The notes beneath the pieces are model-generated. The model did no database searches. It was given only the letters and a program-made list of their open reading frames with translations, and had not been told where the DNA came from. 64,000 bases of DNA from Avena insularis (lineage: Eukaryota > Streptophyta > Magnoliopsida > Poales > Poaceae). Shown piece by piece: positions 11,240-21,539 of this stretch (within the stretch, counting starts at the first letter, position 1; the number at the start of each line of letters is the position of its first letter). The stretch covers positions 131,383,711-131,447,710 of the forward strand of contig CM042694.1 of the NCBI GenBank assembly GCA_023614405.1, given 5' to 3'. Position numbers and translations under genes: made by a program.

Positions 11240-13097
11240 TGTTGGAGATATGCCCAAGAGGCAATAATAAAGTAGGTTATTATCATATCTTCATACTTAT
11301 GATAAATGTTTACATACCATGCTATAATTGTATTAACAGGAAACATTAATACTTGTGTGATTTGTAAACATAAAAGAGTCCCTAGTAAAGCCTCTTGTTA
11401 AACTAGCTTGTTGGTTAATATATGATCATTGTTTCCTGATCATGAACATAGAGATGTTATTAACAACAGGGTCATATCATTAGGAGAATGATGTGATGGA
11501 CATACTCCTATAGATAAGCGTAGCATAAAGATCAAGTCATTTCAATAGTTCAATTGCTATATGCTTTCTGATACATAGTAACCTAATTCCTTCGACCATG
11601 AGATCATGCATATCACCTTTACCGGATGGATGCTTTGATGTCATCAAACACCACACCGTAACAGGGTGGCTATAAAGGTGGCATTGAGTGTTCGGAAAGT
11701 ATTGGTTGAAACACATGGATCAAGAGTGGGATTTGTCCATCCACATGACGGATAGATATTCTCTGGCCCTCTCGGTGAAATGTCATCCAATTAGCTTGCA
11801 AGCATGTGACTAGGTCACAAGGGATCACATATCACGGAACGAGAAAAGAGTACTTATCGAACGAGGTTGAACTAGGTATGCGGAGATACCGACGATCATA
11901 ACCTCGGATAAGTAACATATCGTGAGACAAAGGGAAATTGGTATCGTATGTAAGTGGTTCATTCGATCGCAAAGTAATCGAGAAATATGTAGAGCCATAT
12001 GAATTTCCAGATTCCTCTATTGGTTATTGATCGGAGAAGTGTCTCGATCATGTCGCATAATTCCACGACGTGGAGACACACTTAAGGATTCGACGTTGTT
12101 TGAGTAGTTATGGTATTATGAGAAAGAGACCGAATGTTGTTCGAGTCTCGGATGGGATCCGGATATCACGAGGAGATCCGGAATGGTCCGGAGAATAAGA
12201 TTCATATAAGGAAAGTCCCATTTCGAGTTGGGGAATGGTTAGGTGTTTTCGGGAACATTCTAGAAGGTCCCGGAATGTCCGGCACTCGGAGGGAAGGGTA
12301 CATGAATGTGTCATTGTAAGTTGGAATGATTGCATCATGTACTAAGTGTTCTCGCTGTCCAAAATAAAGGGTTTATTTAAATCCTAAATTGAAAAGTCAA
12401 ACGGCTAGTTTGAAAGTCAAACGCAATTTTGGGAAGTGGGAAAGAGGAGTATGAAACGAGTTGGGGAGGGAGACCTCCTCACCGCGGCCACCACCCAAGC
12501 CGAGTTGGGAGGGACTCCACTCCCCTGGCCGCGCCAGCCCTCCCACCTATATAAGGAGGCAGGGCTCCCCTCCACACACAAGTTCCTATCCTCTAAACTA
12601 AACCCTAGACCTAAACCCCGGTTTAGAGCTATTTCGGTTTAGAGCCTTCTAATTGGTTTAGAGCCTTCTAATTGGTGTGTCTAATTACTAGACCACTAAT
12701 AGCCTCTCTCATAAGCTCCACCATACTCGCACCGGCTTAAGGCGAAGCCTCAGGATCTCCCTCTACTTCCTGTACCACGCCAGTTGTCTTGGAATCGCGA
12801 GAGTGCTACAACCTCCGCCTTTCTTTGGAACAAGGAGAGGAAGGTCTTCGTCAGTACGAGCGTGTGACCCGATTGCGGAGCGCTGGGAACGCGGCGCTGG
12901 AAGGATCGTCTACGCGATCTTGAGATCGGAAAGAGTACGACTACATCACCCACGAGAATCTGCTCTCGTTAACCGCTTTGGAATCTTCGAGGGTGAGTTA
13001 TTCCATCGACTCGTTGCTACAATCTAGTAGATAGATCTTGGCTTGTTTGTTTGTATGCGATAGAAAATTTTTGTTTTCCATGCTACGAACCCCTACA
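11240..13097 (+). repeat. 3' LTR of element A
   Basis: This LTR is 1858 bp and matches the 5' LTR base for base over long runs. The TATA box is at 12548-12556. Compared with the 5' copy it lacks single bases inside G or C runs (for example GGGCCC becomes GGCCC, GGGAACG becomes GGAACG) and has short deletions in the GC-rich U3 end. Substitutions are rare outside those tracts. Confidence 0.9.
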
Positions 13098-13104
13098 TCG
13101 AATA

Positions 13105-13832
13105 TATGGCCTAGTGTCGCTCGAATTTTCCCGGTGTATCACTCTTGGCGTTCTTGTCCATGAGCCCAAACAAGTACACCTGGATCGTGCGTACAACCAG
13201 AACAGCGTGCCCTGCCGTACCGTGTTCACCGTGGTGTGCTTGTGGCCTTCCGTCGGCTAAAAAAAGAAAAAAAGAACAGCGTGCCCTGCCGTGCCGCTAA
13301 CAGGTTGGGTAGCTCGGCGTAAAACCGCCGCATATATGGCACCGTGGTGTGCTTGTCGCCTTCCGTCGGCTAGTAGACCTCGCCGATCACGGCCGGCAGG
13401 TCTCCGAGCACGATTGTATCAAGCGTCGAGACACGCGTGTCGAAGTTGGCGACGGACACGTTGGTGTACGTGATGCCACTATCGATGATAGGCTTTGGCG
13501 GGGCACCGTCGAAGAAGGTGTAGTCTATGGGGAAGTCATCATTGGATGTAGAGCATGAGGAACAGGTAATGTTAACACTGAGCAACGCCCTACTTTGGTT
13601 GAGGAACTTAACCATGTCGGTAATGGAACTTCCCCACGAGGGGACAGGGTTGCTCGTTGGCGAGTCATACAAGTCGGCATTCACAGGCACCATCTTCTTG
13701 ATCGCCGACCCGTGCCTCGCGTCGTTGAGAGCGTGCTGGATGTTCTTTTGCGGAGGCACGGTAACGTTGTCGTACGTGCCGTTATACACCGTGAGGGATG
13801 GCTCGCTGCCAGCCGTCACACATTTGATTGAT
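13105..13832 (-). pseudogene. GH17 beta-1,3-glucanase pseudogene, catalytic-domain part
   Basis: This is the upstream half of the gene split by element A. An exon seems to start at 13832 after an AG acceptor and opens with the GH17 region usually read as VGNEP (here TAGSEPSLTVYNGTY). It continues through KNIQHAL, VPVNADLYDSPTSNPVPS and YTNVSVANFDT to VIGEV. The next positions, normally GWP, read Y-stop-P (TAC TAG CCG near 13372). After the stop, homology goes on with TEGDKHTTV, then MRRFYAEL. Downstream, after a repeated piece, come YLFGLMDKNAKSDTPGKFERH and another W-to-stop change. The N-terminal third, with the signal peptide and part of the barrel, is not found. The intact enzyme hydrolyses 1,3-beta-glucan (callose). 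This copy cannot encode one. Confidence 0.8.
13198..13372 (-). repeat. Partial tandem duplication inside the GH17 pseudogene
   Basis: The plus-strand stretches AACAGCGTGCCCTGCCGT (13200s and 13270s) and GTGGTGTGCTTG-GCCTTCCGTCGGCTA (13233-13259 and 13345-13372) each occur twice in the same order. Between the copies lies an A-rich spacer (AAAAAAAGAAAAAAAGAAC, about 13258-13276). The second copy keeps more of the GH17 reading frame. This is a local duplication that added to the damage. Confidence 0.7.
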
Positions 13833-15169
13833 CTGGCCAACACAAGGAGAAAAAAGAAAATCAATAACAGGAACAAATGGAGACGTCCATGTAACTACAA
13901 GACTGATGTCATGTATGGACGTACTTGATGTTGCCACCGCCGTTGAAGTCATCGTGGTTTGGGTGTCCAAGCGTCAGTGCCATATGACGACACGGAGACG
14001 ACTGCTTGCGGCACTCGAGGTTGGACCGATGACGATGCCGAAGAAGGTAGCGGCAAGTCCCTGGGTATGATGCTAGGGGGTGGGCACATAACCCGAAAAC
14101 CGATTTTGCGAACCAAATTGATCCGGACCGAACCCGATAAGACGAAAACCGATTTTCTCGGTAGTGTTCTCGGTTAGTAGATCTGAAAAACTGAAATTAT
14201 TTCCGTGAGTTCGGTCTTGGCTCTCGGTCCCTCGAACTGACCGAAGCACCTTGACTATTACCACTTTCACGGATGCCCCAAGAACTGATGGCCACCCCCT
14301 CCCAAATCTCCTATAATAATTGAATCAATTGATGCCATGCGGACCTCCCAAATCCAATTTGCGTCCTTCCAAATTCTTGTGATTTCCGCACACCCCAGCT
14401 CCACAAGTCTCGCATGTCGCCTGATCTGTCACCTTCTCACAGTCCCCGCGAGCCCAGCGATCATTATACTCCGTCCTCCAGCCCCGCTAGAGGCATATCA
14501 TCTCATCACCCTCGCTCCAATACGGCAATCTCTAGCCGTGTGCCACGGCACAGTCTGGTTCAATGCAGAAGAACACTGGCTGCAACTTCAAAGAATTGAA
14601 AACAGCCGGAAAATTATTCGCCGAACGCCGCTGCAAGGCGGGAACATAACTCCCTGATATGTACGATCCTAGTTTTTTCCTTGATATATAACTATCTTGT
14701 CAGCTGTCAAACTGGCAGCACTGTAGTTTTTCTAGCCCAGTCACAAAAAAAATCGGTAGAAAAATATTAAGGACCAGGTCCTCCTAAGCCCAGCTTAATG
14801 TGGAAAAAAAAGTGATTGCTTTCCCGCGGACGTAAGGTGATTGCCGTTTGCTTTACATGTTTGGGGCTGATTGATTGATTGATTATCATGATTGTAGTAA
14901 GGAAAGTGTTTGCTCAGGTCCACATGATCGGGTGGTCTTGATTGTCCCGATGTTTAGTGAGAACGATTTGATGGTCCAGATTTCTCCAATGTTTGATGTT
15001 TGAGGGTGACCTACGATCACCAACTTCCTTTTAATAGTAAAGATGTCCAGTTAAATTCTACATGATTTGAAACCTACATAATATTGATTCAAGAGACACT
15101 TTGACTCACATGAACGAACAACAAAGGAATTGTAACAGAAGGTTTGAGTGGATGAAAAAATTTCTCCAA
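13833..15169. other. Intergenic sequence right of the GH17 remnant
   Basis: No gene is recognised. On the minus strand 13833-13976 could be the intron before the GH17 exon. Around 14095-14160 a motif (CGAAAACCGATTTT) occurs twice in a diverged tandem arrangement. A short TTGATTGATTGATTA run lies near 14872-14884. The rest is unremarkable AT-rich sequence with no open frame that looks coding. Confidence 0.45.
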
Positions 15170-16045
15170 AACATGTTAGAGTGCAATCCTTAAAAAAGTT
15201 TTCCAAGGATTACAATCCTACTAACAATGCACATATGAAAATTTCATAATTATCAAAATATTACTCCCTCCGGTCCATAATAAGTGTCATTGATGTATTA
15301 TAACTTTATACTAACTTTGCGACACTTATTGTGGATCAAAGGGAGTATAAATTTGTATGGTATTCTTTTGAATCAGAGTAACCCTCATAGATGAATCCCA
15401 GGTCAAGCTGCTCGCTCTAGCTCCACGTGTGTTGTTTATTGTTGCCAGGGCATAAAAGAACCAGGGCATCACAAACTTGAACAAATCAACTCAATTTTCA
15501 ACTCCGATACAATTTCATGTTATTTAGCACCTGGCAAAAAAAACTCAACACTTGGGAAGAAAGCCGAAGTCTCTCCAAACACCAGATCCACCCGCTACAA
15601 CGGCTCAGTGGGTGACCTGGCACAATGGCACTCACAGGGAACAATAATCAGCAGGTTTTTTTTAGAACCTGGGTTCAAGCCCTGGTCAGTGGCCCCCCAT
15701 AGCTAGAGGTCTTACCGCCATGCTAGATGCTCATAAGCACATGGCAAAAGGCCTTTAAAATTTCAACAGAATGCAAAGTCCACGCTTGCATCATCTGAAA
15801 AAAAAAAGAGGAAACCCCACAGCCACGAACATTCATGGTTTTGCAAAGTTGTGATTGTCATCTGCCTGCTCCGTAAAAATGGAACGAATAAACATGATGA
15901 AACTGCCTAAATACATCAAAAGAAAAAAAAATTCTAGTAAACCGTCTGTTTTCACACAGTTCGGAGCATTAAAGTTTGCTGAAGATCTTCATCTCCAAGC
16001 TTGGAAAAGAAGAAACAACCAGACCAGATAGCGCTTAGCATTCAT
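15170..16045. repeat. Duplicated block, copy 2 (partner at 836-2815)
   Basis: It shares ordered blocks with copy 1, including GTATTCTTTTGAATCAGAG, GCATCACAAA-TTGAACAAATCAA and ATGATGAAACTGCCTAAATACATCA. It is interrupted by a Stowaway MITE at 15264-15345 that copy 1 lacks. It lies just downstream of the LYR-motif gene stop codon at 16162, so part may be the 3' UTR or downstream flank of that gene. Confidence 0.75.
15264..15345. mobile_element. Stowaway MITE
   Basis: This is an 82-bp element with inverted ends: CTCCCTCCGGTCCATAATAA on the left and TTATTGTGGATCAAAGGGAG on the right. It is flanked by the TA duplication at 15262-15263 and 15346-15347. Size, ends and target fit Stowaway (Tc1/Mariner-type MITE). 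The duplicated partner block at 836-2815 lacks it, so it inserted after the duplication. Confidence 0.92.
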
Positions 16046-16161
16046 GGGTCAATTACATCCAGAAAGACAGTAAAATGAACTGATGAAATCACTGTTTTAA
16101 CGCATCAACAACCAAGCGAAGCAGTAGCTGGTGCTATATTATTCATCTACACTCAACTTTC

Positions 16162-17207
16162 TTAACCTGAGAACTTGCGCCCTGTCATCTTCTCGGACTC
16201 GTATATAATGTGATTGATAAGGCCCCTTGCAGCACTGCACGCCGAAAAATAATTTCAGAAGATCTGTTGCAACGAGAACTAAAATGCAACAGCCAAAACT
16301 CGAAGTTGCCCAGAGAGGTAACTTACTCATCCTTCATTTTCTGTATCTTCTCTGGATCAATTTCATGCATGTTTTTCTTGAACTGTTGCCTCACCATAGA
16401 AACAAGAAGCCCTGTGTTGTGTTGCTGGGTCAACAAAAAAAAAACTCTGTCAAACGTGCATGTTCATACTACATCAGGTTATACAAATATGCCATAACAT
16501 TGGGGGAGAAAAGGAGTTAATAGTTTTATTTGTGATGACATTTCTATTCTATACTTGGAACTGATTCTCCAGCATGTACACAAAAACACGCAGTTTTCCT
16601 CAAAAGAAAACAATGCGGAGAAACTAAAAAAAAAAATTATGGATACTTAAATAACAAAGGAACTGATGATGGTGCAATTAGACTGCTAGTTCTCCCAGAA
16701 CACTCTCAACATCAAAGATACTAAGCTTATACTCCTCATTAACAGGGCGAGCTGGGTTTGTGTTGAGAAGTAATAAGGTAACAAGATAGTTCAAAAGAAA
16801 ATATGCATACCTGACTACCAATGAACTTAGCCCTCCTTAAGCACTCTCGATATAACTACAGCATGACAAAAAAAAAAAGATGATCAGCAGCAATTGAACA
16901 TTTTATTTCTTAGATGCTAAGATTTTCATATTATATTTTCTATTTTTTGTGACAAATAAACATCATATTGAAGAGTTGGACTTATGTGGAGTACTAGATA
17001 TGATATGCAAAAGTTTAAGCTAAAAGGGTATATGCACTGATAGAGCTACTCTGACTTCGGAGGTGAAATTTCAGAACTAACTACTCATTACCGTGTACAA
17101 GTCACATAGAGGGTCAGTTTCTGTCTACTAGAAAGGTGTGAAAGGAACCTTACTCTGAGCGCATTATCAGCAAGTTCTGGAGGCAAGGCTTTTTGAAGTG
17201 AAGGCAT
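16162..17207 (-). CDS. LYR-motif (Complex1_LYR family) small protein, complete, four coding exons
   Basis: Coding exons on the minus strand are 17207-17154 (18 codons), 16855-16811 (15 codons), 16424-16327 (98 nt) and 16234-16162 (73 nt with TAA). Every intron has GT and AG ends, and phases agree across all junctions, giving 89 codons with no stop. The product starts MPSLQKALPPELADNALR. Exon 2 opens exactly with the LYR tripeptide (LYRECLRRAKFIGSQ). Exon 3 has MVRQQFKKNMHEIDPEKIQK and the end reads HIIYESEKMTGRKFSG. LYR proteins are short three-helix mitochondrial factors that bind acyl carrier protein and help assemble Fe-S enzymes or respiratory complexes. Which client this one serves cannot be told from sequence. 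The clean frame and splice sites argue for a living gene. An AG acceptor just upstream (exon start 17218) implies a 5' UTR intron. Confidence 0.88.
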
Positions 17208-17218
17208 CTTCCTTTACG

Positions 17219-18261
17219 CTGAGATAGTCAATGAACAATAAGATCGATTAATTTACTTGAACATGTAAATCTAAAATCTCAAAGATCTATTGTTCACCTA
17301 GCCTACGTACACCAGCATAACACACTAGTATAAAAAAAGAGTAAAGAGTGTAGGCAGGAAATCAGGAACCTAACAATATGCACTATACACCTAATTATCA
17401 AGAACGTTACTGGAAACAAGGAGAAAACTTGTCCAAATGTGATAAAACCTTACAATCACCCTAGGGCCATAGCAAATAAAGTAAGAGACTGCATGAATGT
17501 ATCAGCGTTCCAAATGCAATGACCCTCTAAATTGTAACTGGGCCTCAGTTGCCCCTCTATTGATCAACACAAAAAATCGTAGACCAACAGTTTTCAACAT
17601 CTATAAAGTCACCTAGTGACCTAGGCCTTGGGCTGCACCTTAGAAACAAAGAGCAAAACATCTTATTCAAGAAGATGCCTTTCTTCCGCGAATAATTTCT
17701 ACCAATTTGTGAACACAGAAAATTCACAATAATTATTAACTACTGACCCCAAGCATTTCATGCAGCAGGGGAAGTGACGGTGTGACATTTAGCGCATGTT
17801 TAGTTGCTAGAGAGGAAGACTCAAGACAGCAAACCCCTAGGGGGCTTTACAAGAGCAAATGAGATCCCGATTCCACCGTATCTCCACAATCGGGAAAAAA
17901 TTGCTGCCACTATTTGGACAGCAGGGGTCAGACACAGATTATCAGGAAGTTAGAAAAATCGATGGATATGTAATCTGCGTACACTGTATCATTGCAGTAG
18001 TAATTAGCTCTGGCATTCTGATGGTTTCAGGAATCGTATGGTGAACAGCAAGCATACGCCATACAGATCCAATATCTGCACATCGCCGCCAGCGCATCCC
18101 TATGGTTTGCCACATCGTAAACAGAAAATGTGGAACTTAACAGATCCAATGAATGCACATGATCTCCAGGCACACACCAACATCTATGCATGAACAGATC
18201 CTATAGACAATGATATATAAAAAAAGCATTAGAGGGGGGGAGGGAGAGGATTCGGCCTCAC
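17219..18261 (-). other. Predicted 5' UTR intron of the LYR-motif gene
   Basis: This 1043-bp interval lies between the donor at 18261-18260 and the acceptor at 17220-17219. It is AT-rich with several short A or T runs and no coding signal. A long first intron in the leader is common in grass housekeeping genes. Confidence 0.5.
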
Positions 18262-18405
18262 GTTGCCGATGGAGGGGAGGTTGACGCCCAGAGGCCGGCG
18301 GCGGCTGCAGAGACGCGGGCACGCGAGTTCAGGGACGAGTCAGTGGCGAGCCCCTTTCCGGCGGAGGTTTCGTCGGGCACGGAGGGAGGAGTCACGCGAC
18401 CTCGT
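18262..18405 (-). other. Probable non-coding first exon of the LYR-motif gene
   Basis: GC-rich, CpG-rich sequence lies about 1 kb upstream of the LYR start codon. It ends on the minus strand with CATCGGCAAC before GTGAGG, a good donor site at 18261-18260. The matching acceptor is the AG just before 17218. It contains no ATG in frame with the protein. The transcription start is not defined. The Tourist-like MITE begins directly upstream at 18408. Confidence 0.55.
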
Positions 18406-18407
18406 TA

Positions 18408-20973
18408 GGGCCTCGTTCGGTTGATCCCACAAAGACATGGATTGACCTGGATTGCAGTCCAATCCATCGCATCCAGCCCAGCGAGACAATTTTTCCAGGC
18501 CAGCCAATTTGTGGTCTTCGTTTATTCCAGCCTGGTATTCTTTTTCCATCCAATCCAGACTATTTACACTCTGTGGGCCTGGAAAAAAAATATTGCCATG
18601 CAGCCCATGGAATGATTTCCACGACAAGAACAGGCGAGCACAAGGCGGACGCGGGCTTCAAGTTGGCTTAATCGAATACGTACGCTGTGTCAGTAGTTAG
18701 CAAGTACCCGTGCGTTGCACCGGTGAGACTAATCCAATTTAAAAGGAGATTTTTTTTTTCTTGTCTCTTATTTTTGTTATCTTGGCCGAAACTATTCACA
18801 CTCATTACAGAGTTGTGTTGCAACTAAAGAAATTATCTCCACTATTATATTGCCATGATTTGTACAATCGTTCCCACTTCCTGTAAGAAAAGACAGACAG
18901 ATTCAATTTACAGATGGCTATTACGGAGGACGAATGCATTTTGTTTTTCAAACCCCTCATGCAAAATCAGAAAATAGAATAAGATGAAGAAAAGAAAAGG
19001 AAAAAACGCACACAACTGACCTAAGAGTCCAAGTAATTTACTAAAAAAAAATCCACACTCAATATCCAAATTGTGCATACATATGTTGCTTAAAAAAATA
19101 TTCTAAGAAAATAACGGCTTGAAAGTCCATATAGACGGTAGTAGATAATGCATGAGCACGTCCGGCTATTAGAATCCGGTTAATTTATATTGATTTAAGT
19201 ACGTGTTCTTCCTAGGCATGCTCGGATGCCCCTACTCATCCCTGATTTTCCTTGGGAGGGTCCTTTCGTTTCAAGCTTTAGAAGCGTTCGGTGGTGCTCT
19301 GTGGTGCCGGTCAGAACATGTGTCCTCCTCCTCCGCCTCCTGTGAGTGTGCCACGCCCCTCTCCTGTAATTCAAGGAGGCACCAAATTTTCAAACCAATC
19401 AGTGGTGAGTCTCCTTGTTAACTCCCGTGGAACTCATTGCTTGCTGATATACATGCAACTTCGAATATGTTCTGACCGGCGTGGTATAATATACCTGAAC
19501 TGATAGGGACAAAACGGTCCAAAAAGTGTAGGAACGGTGAAAAACAGTTATGACAAGTCGCAAGAAATCACCACATTGAGGATATCTCCACTCATGGTCA
19601 GGTGGGCCGCCCATTGCCACTGCTTAAGTGAGGCCACTCACATGTGAGCTAGGGCCGTGCATCGCCATCATCATTGCCACCTCACTTTTTAATGCCTTTG
19701 CTTACCTCGAGGCCGGGGAGTAGAGCAAGATTAGAAAGACATATAAATTGTAGGAGGACTAGGCTGTCTACTGCTGGCGTGGCTCTGGTGCTGGAGCAGG
19801 TCAAGATGACGAGGCATGGCTAGGAAGTGGATCGACGAGCAATAAAGATAAAAACAAAAATAACAAATTTAGAAATTTAATTAATGTATGTACTCAAATC
19901 GTAATTAGAGAAACAAACCTTTCTTAGATCGATTGATTAGAATGAAAACGAATACCTAAGAAAAGGAAAAAAAATGCATACAGATTATGGAGTCAGATCA
20001 ATCTAATTTCTCTAATTATTGTCATTACCCTCCTCAGTGATGACAGATTCTCGATTGATGAGAAAACATTGATATTTCACATGCAAGAGAAAGGATCAGT
20101 TGCATGGTAATTGACTGCACTCGACGACCATGTGCAGTAAAATCTAGAAAATGAAAAGGCCAGACCTTATAAATTTTTAGGTTTTTTCTGGAAGTAGACC
20201 GGTTTCGTGCATTGATGGTTCTTAGCGATGTACGGAGGACGATGAAGGGCATGGCGAAAGCACCGTGGAACCAAGCAAGGGGGCATGTGCAAGCGGCTGG
20301 AGAGAAAACACCGCCCCTCAAGAAACAACCGTCCGGTCAAGAAGACGGCCACGGAACGGCCGGAGATACTGGATTTAGAAACCGAACAAGCAGGCTTTGT
20401 CAAATTAATCCCGCGCTATCCAGAATAGGAGATCCATACCTCGTGCAGCCGTTTCTGAAGCCAGATCGGTCTGTCCCTGTGCTCTCATACAGGCTGAAGA
20501 CGTATTAATCGATCCTCTAGGCTGGCCTCACATATATAGATGCCGAACAGGACAAGCCGTAGCTAGAGCTGATTGGTTCGTGTGCAGCACCTGGCAATGG
20601 AACTTCAACGAACATAGCGTCACACGGGACACGACATCGATGCCTTGGTTTCGTGCATGGAGTACTTTTTAATTCGCTTTTGCATGTGGTGCACAAGTAC
20701 GCTTTCTTTTGTGCGTGCACTCGTTAGAGTTCAAACAAAAAACGCGATGGACTGGAGTCGGCGTACGGACGTTCTCTGCAATTACCCGTGGCTTTGTCGT
20801 AATACTGGGTTGGGTGGAAGGATAAACCGGTCCTAAAAAGTATAGGAACGGTGAGAAACACTTTTTCTTTATTATTAGGTATCGATATAGATTAGCATGA
20901 CATTGGTTTGGTGATGGTATTGGATCGGATTGGTTCCACATCTAGTTTGATTCCAAACAAAATGAACGGGGCC
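18408..20973. mobile_element. Tourist-like (PIF/Harbinger) MITE interrupted by a Helitron
   Basis: The left end reads GGGCCTCGTTCGGTTGATCC after TTA. The right end, read in reverse, is GGCCCCGTTCATTTTGTTTG. These are diverged forms of the GGCC-T-GTTCGGTT ends of grass Tourist elements. Without the Helitron inside, the element would be about 370 bp. The right-hand TTA/TAA duplication is not clean (TAG). It lies immediately upstream of the LYR gene's first exon. Confidence 0.45.
18697..20891 (-). mobile_element. Helitron (minus orientation, about 2.2 kb)
   Basis: On the minus strand it begins after an A with TCTATATCGATACCTAATAA (20891 downward). It ends with GGTGCAACGCACGGGTACTTGCTAA at 18697. 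TC at the start, a GC-rich hairpin about ten bases before the end and a final CTAA (CTRR) fit the Helitron pattern. The base after the end is C rather than the usual T. The interior carries no Rep/helicase ORF, so it is non-autonomous. A subterminal motif near the 5' end (CCGTTCCTATACTTTTTAGG) recurs in diverged form near 19515-19540 in the same orientation. Confidence 0.6.
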
Positions 20974-21384
20974 TAGGGGAGAACTCGAGCTAAGCACAGC
21001 CAGGTATTTTGAAAATTTAAAAACTCCATTTCAAGTTGATAACTGCTCTTTCTTTCAATTCAGCTATACGCCTCTTGTTACTCACAAACAAAGAGAAACA
21101 ACATAGTAATAGATTGTATTTTAATGTAAATGTTTTCTTAATTATTTACATAAATGTTTGATATAATTTAAATTCATGTAATGTTATAGCCAAATTATAT
21201 GATGACATGCTATTTTATTTTGGGTTGATATCGATATATATACTAAAATTTTAACTCGACTATCATTGCCCGCCCCCTTATGCCGAAATCCTGACTCCGC
21301 ACCGAGAGGTAGCATGTGGCAAAGTTGGACACGTACACATGACTGATCAAAGATCGCAACGTACGTGTAGGCGCAGTACACTGA
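20974..21384. other. Unassigned AT-rich sequence
   Basis: No gene, RNA or repeat structure is recognised between the MITE right end and the LINE remnant. Confidence 0.45.
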
Positions 21385-21539
21385 CTGATCAAAGATTCCA
21401 TTTGTTCGAGTTTAATTTCAGCCCTAGTGATTGCAACAAGGTAGCCCATGCCATTGCCCGGTTAGTTGAAATTCGAGCTATGGGTCCCGTTCGCACCGGT
21501 TCTCACAAAAGAACGTTTTCTTTGGTTCTTTGTGGTTAG
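21385..21539 (+). pseudogene. LINE-type RNase H domain fragment, C-terminal end
   Basis: A short open frame ends in FNFSPSDCNKVAHAIARLVE. This matches the end of the plant non-LTR RNase H-like (RVT_3) domain, where the pattern RxxNKVAHALA is usual. It stops at 21537-21539. The reverse transcriptase that would normally precede it is absent, so this is a truncated relic. The sequence after it, interrupted by element B, continues at 41576 and is probably its 3' tail. Confidence 0.6.

Larger units (their letters stand above)
4363..13097 (+). mobile_element. Element A, WIS/Angela-like Copia retrotransposon, non-autonomous
   Basis: Two direct LTRs bound a 5-kb interior. Both begin TGTTGGAGATATGCCCAAGA and end CCCCTACA. 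The interior opens with a damaged primer binding site (AAGGGTATCGAGCC, compare TGGTATCAGAGCC) and closes with the polypurine tract CAAGTGGGAGAC just before the 3' LTR. It has no long ORF, only Copia pol relics. The element is inserted in the GH17 gene. The expected 5-bp target duplication is absent (GGGAC left, TCGAA right). Confidence 0.88.

Noticed and set aside
14872..14884. TTGATTGATTGATTA run as a microsatellite
   Set aside because: Only about three units are present, too few to call a repeat locus.
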